Source: Opitutus sp. GAS368 (GTDB lineage: Bacteria > Verrucomicrobiota > Verrucomicrobiia > Opitutales > Opitutaceae). Taken from it: a stretch of 49,822 nt of DNA. The stretch lies in NCBI GenBank assembly GCA_945874455.1, contig CAMCHO010000007.1, forward strand, positions 1 through 49,822, read 5' to 3'. The notes under the pieces were generated by a model, which saw nothing but the letters and a program-made list of their open reading frames with translations, had not been told where the DNA came from and made no database searches. Below are positions 15,846-22,762 of the stretch, piece after piece. Every line of letters starts with the position of its first letter. Position 1 is the first letter of the stretch. The translations under genes were made by a program, and so were the position numbers.

Positions 15846-17081
15846 TCAGTCCGAGCGGAGGGCCTCGACGGGACTGAGGCGCGAAGCGCGGATGGCGGGG
15901 TAGAATCCGGCGACAATGCCCACGAGCCCGCTGAAAACGATGCCGATGGCGAGCGCGGCGGGCGAGAGCTCGGGACGGTTGGCTTCGACGACGACCTTCT
16001 GGAGTAACGTGATGAGCCCGATGCTCGCGAGCATTCCGATCAGCCCGCCGGCGAGGGCAAGGGTGATGGTCTCGGCGAGGATCTGTACGAGAATGTCCCT
16101 CCGTTTGGCACCGAGCGCACGACGGACGCCGATCTCCCGGACGCGTTCGTTGATCGAAGCGAGCATGACGTTCATGATGCCGATGCCCCCGACGATGAGG
16201 CCGATGAGGGCGACTCCACCCAGCGAGAAGACGTAGCTGCGTTGCGTGGCTTCAAAGCGCTGGAGTAAATCTTCCCGGGTCTCGAAACGGATGTCCTGAA
16301 TGCCGCGATGGGTGTGGGTGAGCACGTTGTTAATCTGGTCGAGCACGAGCGGGATATCCGCGACGTCGGCGACTTTGACGTTCAACACGTCGACGTTTTC
16401 ATCGATGCGGAAAAGCGTTTGCAGGGTGGTGAGCGGAATGAAGACCGCAGAATTCTTGGCGCTATAACCGCCGCCGGCGCCGAGCGAGTTTTGATATTCG
16501 CGCAACACGCCCACCACGGTGAACGGCTGGCTATTGATGGTTATCGTGCGGTCGAGCGCATCGATGCCGCGGGGAAAGAGCTGGTCGACAACGCCGGCCC
16601 CGAGCACGACGACCTGAGTCTGGAGTTCGTTGTCGAGCTCGGCGATGGAGCGGCCCATGGCGATATCGAAGCGGTCCATGATGAACGTGGCCGGCAGGAC
16701 GCCGCGGACATTGAGTCCGGTGGCGCGGCCTTGATAGGCAAGGCGACCGCCGCCCGGGATCGCGACTTCGGCGGTGACGCGTTGGGCTAGGGGGACGGCG
16801 TCGAGAATTGCATCCACGTCGTTCATGGTTCGCCCCGGCGAGAGCTTCGCGATTTCCCGCTGCGCATCAGGGGCCAGCCGCGACAGCACGCTGATGCGTT
16901 CGATCCCGCCGGTCTCGTAGATCATCGTTTCCCAGCCGCGGAGGAGTCCCTTGACGACGCCGAGCATACCCACGAGGGCGGCAGCCCCGAGGACGATGCC
17001 GAAAAGAGTCAGAAAGGAGCGGAGCTTGTGCGCGAGCACCTCGTTCCAACCGCTGGTAATCCCCATGGTTAATAGTCTCAT
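15846..17081 (-). CDS. MacB/FtsX-type ABC transporter permease without ATPase domain
   Basis: Inner-membrane permease of 411 residues. An N-terminal helix lies at about residues 20-45 ('LRSFLTLFGIVLGAAALVGML'), then a large periplasmic MacB core domain (about 50-270), then three C-terminal helices of the FtsX domain from about 285 to 400 with the conserved cytoplasmic loop 'REIGVRRALGAKRRDI' and the terminal 'YPAIRASRLSPVEALRSD'. It is ten bases downstream of the membrane fusion protein gene. MacB itself carries a fused ATPase; here none is fused or adjacent, so the ATPase must be encoded elsewhere. Likely role: export, or mechanical coupling across the envelope, of an unidentified substrate. 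Confidence 0.9.
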   Translation of the reverse strand: MRLLTMGITSGWNEVLAHKLRSFLTLFGIVLGAAALVGMLGVVKGLLRGWETMIYETGGIERISVLSRLAPDAQREIAKLSPGRTMNDVDAILDAVPLAQRVTAEVAIPGGGRLAYQGRATGLNVRGVLPATFIMDRFDIAMGRSIAELDNELQTQVVVLGAGVVDQLFPRGIDALDRTITINSQPFTVVGVLREYQNSLGAGGGYSAKNSAVFIPLTTLQTLFRIDENVDVLNVKVADVADIPLVLDQINNVLTHTHRGIQDIRFETREDLLQRFEATQRSYVFSLGGVALIGLIVGGIGIMNVMLASINERVREIGVRRALGAKRRDILVQILAETITLALAGGLIGMLASIGLITLLQKVVVEANRPELSPAALAIGIVFSGLVGIVAGFYPAIRASRLSPVEALRSD

Positions 17082-17091
17082 GGGCGTGGGC

Positions 17092-18282
17092 TCAGGGTAA
17101 GCTGCTGCGTTTGCCGCGGGCCTTCAGCGGGGCGGTGGGCTTGGCGATCGGGATTTCGCCCGTGTACTCCAACGGCCGCATGAGAGCGACGAGCTCGCCG
17201 GGGACCAACCCGGAGATAATTTGGACTCTCCGCGTATCCACAAGGCCGATATCGATCCCGCGCACCTCGAAGGTCTCGCCCTTGTTCACAAAAACGTAGC
17301 GGACCGAGTCGGCGTTGGAAAATACCGCAGAGAGCGGCACGGCCGGCACGTTCTCGACGTGGGCGAGGGTAAACATGACGGTCGCGGACATCCCCGGGCG
17401 CAGACGCGGGTCGGTCTCATCGACGACTACGTCGACCGGGAATACGCGGGTACGATCGCCGATAGATTCGGTGGCGACGGTGGCGATCCGCTTGATCTCG
17501 CCGTTGAGCATCATGTTTCTCAGCGAGTCGACGCGGACGCGGGCGACATCGGTCACTTTCAGGCGGGCGACGTCGATTTCGTTAATGTTGGTGCGGACCA
17601 TCAGGGCACTGAGGTCGGCCACCTCGCCAAGGAGCGTGCCGCCGTTGGTGGCGGCGGCGCTGGTGACGAGTTGGCCCTCGGTGAGGTCGCGGAGCAGGAG
17701 CGTGCCGTCGTGGGGAGCGCGGATGACGGTTTTGGCGAGCTTGTCACGCAAGTTTGCGGCGCGGGCATCGTAGACGGCCGCGTCGTTTTCCGTGAGGGAC
17801 AGCGTGGTGCGGGTTTCCTCAAAGTCTTTCGTGGTGATCAACTCGCGTGTTTTCAGATCTTTTTGGCGCTCAAATTCACGTTTGGCGCGCGCCACCTTCA
17901 GTTTCGAGGCTTCGATATTGCGGTCGGATTCTTGGAGCTGCGTGAGGATATCCTGCTGGTCCAGTCGCAAGATCTCTTGGTCACGCTTCACAGCTTCGCC
18001 GTCGATCACGGAGATTTTCATGATGCGCCCGCTGATCTCTGCGCGCAGCTCAGTGGAGAACACGGCGCGGAGGCGACCGACGGCCACTATTTCCTCGGCG
18101 ATATTGGAGACCCGGACGACTGCGGTGGGGATCTTAGCCTCCCGCTTGGTGCCGAACAATCCCGGGCCGATCTGTTTCCACAACACCCGCCCGCCCCAGC
18201 CGGCAGCGCCGAGAATCGCCGCGGTGATCACGAGGCGGAGAATAAGTTTAACTGTCTGGGGTTTCTTGGGGGGGGGAGCCAT
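17092..18282 (-). CDS. MacA/HlyD-type periplasmic membrane fusion protein
   Basis: The 396-residue product has one N-terminal anchor helix (about 12-31, 'LILRLVITAAILGAAGWGG'), a lipoyl/barrel-sandwich half 'VGRLRAVFSTELRAEISG', a coiled-coil hairpin (about 110-180, rich in Glu/Lys/Arg), the second lipoyl half 'IRAPHDGTLL', a beta-barrel with 'VVVDETDPRLRPGMSATVMF', and a membrane-proximal domain to the end. Such adaptors link an inner-membrane MacB-type permease to an outer-membrane channel. It is immediately upstream of the permease gene (10 bases) and 110 bases downstream of a TonB receptor gene on the same strand. No TolC-like gene is present. Confidence 0.9.
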   Translation of the reverse strand: MAPPPKKPQTVKLILRLVITAAILGAAGWGGRVLWKQIGPGLFGTKREAKIPTAVVRVSNIAEEIVAVGRLRAVFSTELRAEISGRIMKISVIDGEAVKRDQEILRLDQQDILTQLQESDRNIEASKLKVARAKREFERQKDLKTRELITTKDFEETRTTLSLTENDAAVYDARAANLRDKLAKTVIRAPHDGTLLLRDLTEGQLVTSAAATNGGTLLGEVADLSALMVRTNINEIDVARLKVTDVARVRVDSLRNMMLNGEIKRIATVATESIGDRTRVFPVDVVVDETDPRLRPGMSATVMFTLAHVENVPAVPLSAVFSNADSVRYVFVNKGETFEVRGIDIGLVDTRRVQIISGLVPGELVALMRPLEYTGEIPIAKPTAPLKARGKRSSLP

Positions 18283-18392
18283 GGAATGGTAGAGACGAGT
18301 GAAAAGATTTTAGGAAACATCCTCCGCGAGGAATGAGGGAGGATAGTTGACTGAGGAGACGGCTGGTTATGCCGGCGCGTTATGACGGGTTT
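18283..18392 (-). promoter_or_regulatory. Spacer between TonB receptor and fusion protein, with weak hairpin
   Basis: 110 bases separate the TonB receptor stop from the fusion-protein ATG. A 7-bp inverted repeat (arms 18319-18325 and 18338-18344, ATCCTCC/GGAGGAT, 12-base loop) could be a weak terminator or attenuator read on the minus strand; no clear T-tract follows. Whether transcription continues across the spacer cannot be decided from sequence. Confidence 0.25.
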
Positions 18393-20435
18393 TTAGAAGG
18401 CCCAGCTGACGCCGGCGCTGGGCAGCAGGGGAAGTTGCTCACGGGGTTTGCGGACGTTGGTGACCTGGATGCCGGTGACGGTGACGCGGTGGTCGTAGCC
18501 CACCAGATTGACGTGATCGTAGGCGTTGAAGATGTCGACAAACAGCCGGAGCTCGCCGCGCGAGAGCTTGATGCGGCGGGTGACACGGAGGTCGAGGCGA
18601 TGGTAGTCCGGCAAGCTCAGGCCATAAACCGCGCCGTTGGCTGAGACCAGACTCGAGCGGCCGTTGGTGAGCGGAGCGAGTGCATAGACGACATCGGTCG
18701 TGGGCCAACCGCTGTGATACTGCCAGGACGCGCTGAATTGCCAGCGCGGGTTGAGGGCGTAGGTGAGATCGCTGTAAACGGTGTGACGCTGGTCGCGGGC
18801 ACGGGGCACCCAGTTCCCGGCCAAGCGTTCCTCCGTGCGCGCCAACGCGTAGCTGACGTTCCACCGGATATGAGGACCCGCGCGGCCCGCGATGAGCAGC
18901 TCGAGGCCGCGCGCCCGGGCACTCTGCGGATCGAGGCGGACGCGATCAGTCTGCGTCTCGGGGAAGAGATCGTAACCATTGTCGAGGTTCTCCCAGCGGG
19001 GGCGCAGGCGTGACGTGAGCCGCTCGTAGGCTTCGGCGCGGAGGCTGATGTCGGGTGTAAGTGGATACTCCAGACCGAGCCCCCGATGTTCAGCGAACTC
19101 GGCGCGATGGAAGCGGGTATCCCCATCGGCGATCGAAAGTTCGTGGAGACGTTGCGGCTGGAAATAGGCGCCCCACGCAGCCCGGACAGTGGCCCGGCCG
19201 AGTGAGAGGGCGGCGTTCAGGCGTGGGCTGGAGTGTGCTTCGGAGGGGAGAGCTTGCCGGTCGAGGCGGAGGCCGGGCTCGACTACCAGCGAGGCGAACG
19301 GGCGCAGGCGTGCGGACACGAAGCCACCCAGCGAATCGCCCTCGGGCTGGGGTGCGGCCCGGGTGTTAACGGTGAGGGGCGTCACCCGTCCGGCCACGAC
19401 GTCATTATAGCGGCGGGAAAGCGCGTAGTCGTAATCGGCCGCACCCGATTTTGCCTCGAGGCCGGCGCGCAGCAGGGCGCGTTCGCCCAGCAAAACGGTC
19501 CAGTCGTTGCGCACGGCGACGACCTTGAACGCGCGTCGATCGCGCAAAGAAAAGGGAAACCCATCGAGTGAACCGGTGCCGCGACGGTCTTGTGTCAGCT
19601 GGGTGAACGAGAGGACGGCCTCGCCGGTGACGGCGCGGCCAAAGGCGCCCCGCCATCGCGTCCACACGTAGGCGCTGTCGTAGTTGCTCGCGAGCGAGGG
19701 GTTGTTGGTTCGCTGATACGTCAGGGTGTCGCTGGCGTGCAGGGCGTGCAGCGAGACGGTGTGCCCCGGGGTCACCTGATATTCGACTTGGGCCGTCACG
19801 TCGTAGTAGCGCGGGGTGATATCGTCATCGCGGCCGGAGACGCGGAGGGCGACGTCGGGATAACCGCGGCGCGCGGCCGCGAGCCAGCGTCCTCGGCCTT
19901 GGGAGAATCCGCCCTGATTGCTGCCGCCGATGCCGGTTAGACTCAGACTTAGGGACGTGTGCGGTGTCGTCGTGGCCTTGGTTTCCATCGTCAGCACTCC
20001 AGCGAGGGTGTTGCCGTAGTCGGCGGTAAATCCGCCGGTGGTGAGGTCGAGGCGGCTGATCGTCTGGGGATCGACAATCGAGAGCGCGCCCTGGACGTCT
20101 TTGAGGTGAAAGGGTTCGATGAGATCGACGCCGTCGAGGCGGGCGAGGACTTGGGAGTTGGGCGCACCGCGCACCCAGAAGCGGGCGGTGAAATCATCCG
20201 CCGCCAAGCCCGGGAGGCGGGCGATCGAACGATAGAGGTCGTCGCCGATTTGCGGGAGCGTCTCCAATTCGGCACTGGTGAGCGTGGCGCCCACCGCGGT
20301 CCGTTGTTCGGCGACGCCGAATTTGCTGGGCGTGACGACGACTTGGTTGAGCGCGAGGGGGGCCTCGGCGCCGGCGGCGAAGGAGACGGCGAGCAGGGCT
20401 AACGTCAAACGGTAGAGGTGGGGAAGTGGGCCCAT
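18393..20435 (-). CDS. TonB-dependent outer-membrane receptor (plain type, no STN domain)
   Basis: The 680-residue product has a signal peptide (residues 1-25, cleavage after 'AAGAEA'). A plug domain begins near 'LNQVVVTPSKFG' and continues through 'GDDLYRSIARLPGLAADDFTARFWVRGAPNSQ', 'LDGVDLIEPFHLKD' and 'LTTGGFTADYGNTLAGVL'. A 22-strand-type beta-barrel ends in 'SWAF', with the terminal Phe required for outer-membrane insertion. Such receptors import bulky substrates with TonB energy; the ligand is unknown. Its sequence differs from the two large receptors of the sulfatase island. ATG 20435 begins the signal peptide. It is upstream of the MacA/MacB-like pair on the same strand and may be its operon partner. 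Confidence 0.9.
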   Translation of the reverse strand: MGPLPHLYRLTLALLAVSFAAGAEAPLALNQVVVTPSKFGVAEQRTAVGATLTSAELETLPQIGDDLYRSIARLPGLAADDFTARFWVRGAPNSQVLARLDGVDLIEPFHLKDVQGALSIVDPQTISRLDLTTGGFTADYGNTLAGVLTMETKATTTPHTSLSLSLTGIGGSNQGGFSQGRGRWLAAARRGYPDVALRVSGRDDDITPRYYDVTAQVEYQVTPGHTVSLHALHASDTLTYQRTNNPSLASNYDSAYVWTRWRGAFGRAVTGEAVLSFTQLTQDRRGTGSLDGFPFSLRDRRAFKVVAVRNDWTVLLGERALLRAGLEAKSGAADYDYALSRRYNDVVAGRVTPLTVNTRAAPQPEGDSLGGFVSARLRPFASLVVEPGLRLDRQALPSEAHSSPRLNAALSLGRATVRAAWGAYFQPQRLHELSIADGDTRFHRAEFAEHRGLGLEYPLTPDISLRAEAYERLTSRLRPRWENLDNGYDLFPETQTDRVRLDPQSARARGLELLIAGRAGPHIRWNVSYALARTEERLAGNWVPRARDQRHTVYSDLTYALNPRWQFSASWQYHSGWPTTDVVYALAPLTNGRSSLVSANGAVYGLSLPDYHRLDLRVTRRIKLSRGELRLFVDIFNAYDHVNLVGYDHRVTVTGIQVTNVRKPREQLPLLPSAGVSWAF

Positions 20436-20569
20436 AGTTCGGATGAGATTAACAAGGGGAGCGCGGTGGAGGTGTGCGAGCACGAACACGGCGATCACGC
20501 ACCTTTCAGTTACTTAGGGAACCGCGAGGAAATGGCATTTTTGCACGAGGCTGCCTCGAATTCTTCGCT

Positions 20570-20843
20570 GCCAGCCCGTCAGCACTTTTGACCACCCTGT
20601 CCGAGCACGTGTGCGTGACGGTGTGGCCCGCGCTGGCGGACGACCACGAAGCCTTGGTGCGGACACGCAGCCCAATTACCTGGGCATGTGCACCGCCGCC
20701 GCCGTCGCGGTCTCGGCGGCAGCGTCTCGACGGAAGGCTCTCCGGCGCCGACGTGGCCGGCGATCACGGTGTAGCGCGGGCGCGGCGGTCGACAGTGACG
20801 CCAGCAGCGCCGGCAGCGCGCTGAGGAGCGTGAGGTTTTTTAT
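20570..20843 (-). pseudogene. Decayed 5' end of a sulfatase gene (relic of a sulfatase A-like copy)
   Basis: Read on the minus strand from 20843, the sequence aligns with the first 80 or so codons of the intact sulfatase starting at 26289. The start codon is ATA (20841-20843) where the intact gene has ATG. A signal-peptide-like 'KNLTLLSALPALLASL' corresponds to 'KHLRLLIALLLTSLASL', then frames shift. Bases around 20605-20575 (TGCTCGGACAG then GTGCTGACGGG) match the intact gene's formylglycine region (TGTTCGCCCAG then GTGCTGACGGG), within about eight bases of the expected distance from the start. Homology stops near 20570. No product is expected. Its gap to the tail fragment at 20874 also matches the 26290-26318 spacer. 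Confidence 0.7.
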
Positions 20844-20873
20844 CGATGATGTTGATGGCGATGGGTGACCGCA

Positions 20874-21085
20874 TCAGCGGCTCCTGCCGCGTGCGATGTC
20901 GGCCTTCAGGGTGGCGAAACGTTCATTTGCTTTGTCGGGTGCACGCGTGAAGACGTTCGTGGACTTGCCGGGATCTGCAGAGACGCTACGCATCTGCAGC
21001 GGGTCCTTTTCGAGATCCAACCGTTCCCCTTCATGGGTGGTGGTGAAGTACGCCAACGCGATGTCGGCGACGAAGGTGGAATTCG
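20874..21085 (-). pseudogene. Chimeric sulfatase 3' fragment
   Basis: The translated minus strand reads '...LAYFTTTHEGERLDLEKDPL' then 'QMRSVSADPG', which matches the intact sulfatase at 27842-29353 ('LAYFTATNEWELFDLETDPL', 'QMRSVYADPA'). It then switches to 'KSTNVFTRAPDKANERF', which matches the end of the neighbouring sulfatase at 26319-27845 ('ESTNVFTQEPAKANELF'), ending with the same 'ARGRSR' and stop. The switch falls at a shared 'GGGATC'-like stretch near 20980. The frame is open upstream to 21308, but that part shows no sulfatase similarity. This is the product of a deletion or unequal exchange between two adjacent sulfatase genes. Confidence 0.8.
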
Positions 21086-21331
21086 CGATGATGGCTAGCC
21101 GCCGGAACGGCTTCCGGCCTGTGCCCCGCGCGTCAAATGGGCGGCGCAATGTCGTGAATCTATTTTTTGTTCGACCGCGGGTGTTCATTTTCAGTGGCGT
21201 GGTCTGCGAGATACCGTGAATCGTGAGCAGGCCCAAGGAGCGGGTTGGTTGCATGAGTGATGGCTTCCGATCTCGCTTGGCCGGTTCGCGCCCTGCTCTG
21301 AAGGGCAAAGCTTGAAAGCCTGCTCTGAGCT

Positions 21332-21592
21332 CTACAACGGCCTCTTTTTCGGAGTGCCTTTCTTGGCGGCGCCACCCTGTTTCTCGCTCGCCGGCTTCTT
21401 TTCCTCGGGTGCCGGCAACGGCCAGAAATCAGCCGGGACGGTCGGCTTCACTTTTCCCCAAACGTCTCGCGGTTCCTAGGACAAACCGGCGGGCGGGCTT
21501 TCGCCGACGTCGGGGCCTGACTCGCGCGCCCCGGGGATGACAGGCCGGCCGCAGACGACCGTGCGATGCTGATTCGTTTCATGGGTTGGGAG
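21332..21592 (-). pseudogene. Degenerate reading frame with internal stop, Lys-rich end; origin unknown
   Basis: One minus-strand frame is open from 21592 to 21332 except for a TAG at 21476-21478. Read through, it gives about 86 residues with protein-like composition: 'HRTVVCGRPVIPGARESG', then after the stop 'DVWGKVKPTVPADFWPLPAP' and a Lys-rich tail 'KKGTPKKRPL'. Similar Lys-rich tails end several intact sulfatases here, so a sulfatase C-terminus is one possibility, but no family was recognised. No start or signal peptide is attached. The surrounding bases 21086-21331 show nothing else identifiable. Confidence 0.4.
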
Positions 21593-21605
21593 CTAGTTGA
21601 TCAAA

Positions 21606-21818
21606 CTACGCGGTGGGGTTTGCGGATGAGTCCGGTTCGGCGTTGACCTCAAACGGAGAGAGCACGGTTACCGATGGGGCGGAGACGGACGTGGGCGGGT
21701 TCGGCGGCGGAGCAGGCGCCGTCTGGGCGATCGCGGTGGCAGAACTGAAGGCCGCGAGAACCGCGAAGAACATGAGGCGCGCAGAGGTTTTTATGGGGGG
21801 TGGGGCGGACCGTTTCAT
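21606..21818 (-). pseudogene. Truncated TonB-dependent receptor: signal peptide and start of plug only
   Basis: The 70-codon frame encodes a signal peptide (about 1-32, 'MFFAVLAAFSSATAIAQ'), a Pro-rich linker and 'VTVLSPFEVNAEPD', the motif that opens the plug of verrucomicrobial TonB receptors (compare 'ITLSPFMVSTDKD' and 'ILLTPFEVSSEKD' in the intact receptors here). A stop follows at once; no plug or barrel is present. Its ATG overlaps the cytochrome stop by four bases (ATGA, 21815-21818), so it is probably still translated as an exported stub. It reads as the remnant of a receptor gene that once ended this transcript. Confidence 0.75.
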
Positions 21819-22762
21819 TTCAATTCATGGAGAAAACTCAGCAAGCTCTCGATCTGGTCGTTCGTCAGCACGGCGGAATAATCGGCCATCGGCACCGCCT
21901 CATAACCATTCACGATCGCAGCCTGGGGCTTGAGGATCGATTCGCGGACGTAGCCGGCATCCACGGTGATGGTTGCGCTGACGCCGCTGCGCGTGACGAC
22001 TTCCTCCCGTCCCCACAGGCCTTTGAAGGTGGGACCGATGAGCTTGGTGCCATCGATGGAATGACACGCGCTGCAGAAATTGCGGAAGAGGTCCGCTCCG
22101 GACATCGACTCGGCTTCGCGGACAAATGCCGCACCGGGCGTCGGCGGATGAAAGGTGATCCGGGCGTTCGTTTGCTCCGCCGGGATCTCAATGACCCCCG
22201 GACCGCTCCACCGCAGGCCGGCGCCGAGGGAGAACTGCCGGTGCGGGGTGGGATCGATGCGATAGAACTTTTTCACGGTGCCCGCGCCGGGAAAGTTCAA
22301 TACCAGCGACACCACGCCGGGCGAAGGCGAGACGATCTGCTGCTCAACGGAAACACCGTCCGTCTGGAAAAGGAAGGTGGGTGCGCCGGTTTTGCCGTCG
22401 CGCCGGTAGCCGCGGAAGTGAAGCGTGGCTGGCAGCGCATCCGGATTACCGATCCGCAGCGGCACCGGATCGGCGCCCAGCGCTTGTTGCACGCCGAGGG
22501 CCTTGACCCCGTTTCCGCCGCGCGCGTTGGTTTCTCCGGAGAAGTCAAGAAACCCGCCCGACCAAACCGACACGGGAGTGCAGCTCAAGGCGTCGAACGC
22601 GTAGTTGAATCCGCCGGGCTGTCCCACCGCGATCAAGCGGGTGGACTTCTGGCCTTTGAGCACACACCGCTGCACGAGCGTGGTGTCGCCGACGACGAGG
22701 TCGGTACCGTCGCGGGCGAAAACCGAAGCGAGCAGGAACCATGAACATAAAATGCGCTTCAT
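21815..22762 (-). CDS. Secreted monohaem c-type cytochrome with extra N-terminal domain
   Basis: The 315-residue product has a short signal peptide (about 1-16). An N-terminal domain of about 200 residues resembles the N-terminal part of the upstream propeller protein: 'STRLIAVGQPGGFNYAFD...SVWSGGF' versus 'RPLLAIGSASGHHFLYD...SVWSGRF'. The cytochrome c domain at about 220-315 has haem motif 'FCSACHS' (CxxCH) and axial Met in 'EAVPMADYSAVLT'. Its ATG overlaps the propeller gene's stop by four bases, so the two are coupled and the cytochrome is the likely electron acceptor of the propeller protein. Periplasmic or surface-exposed. The substrate is unknown. Confidence 0.88.
   Translation of the reverse strand: MKRILCSWFLLASVFARDGTDLVVGDTTLVQRCVLKGQKSTRLIAVGQPGGFNYAFDALSCTPVSVWSGGFLDFSGETNARGGNGVKALGVQQALGADPVPLRIGNPDALPATLHFRGYRRDGKTGAPTFLFQTDGVSVEQQIVSPSPGVVSLVLNFPGAGTVKKFYRIDPTPHRQFSLGAGLRWSGPGVIEIPAEQTNARITFHPPTPGAAFVREAESMSGADLFRNFCSACHSIDGTKLIGPTFKGLWGREEVVTRSGVSATITVDAGYVRESILKPQAAIVNGYEAVPMADYSAVLTNDQIESLLSFLHELK

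Noticed and set aside
21086-21308. Upstream part of a 144-codon minus-strand frame as a gene
   Set aside because: Only the last third matches sulfatases; the upstream residues show no similarity and no start signal.
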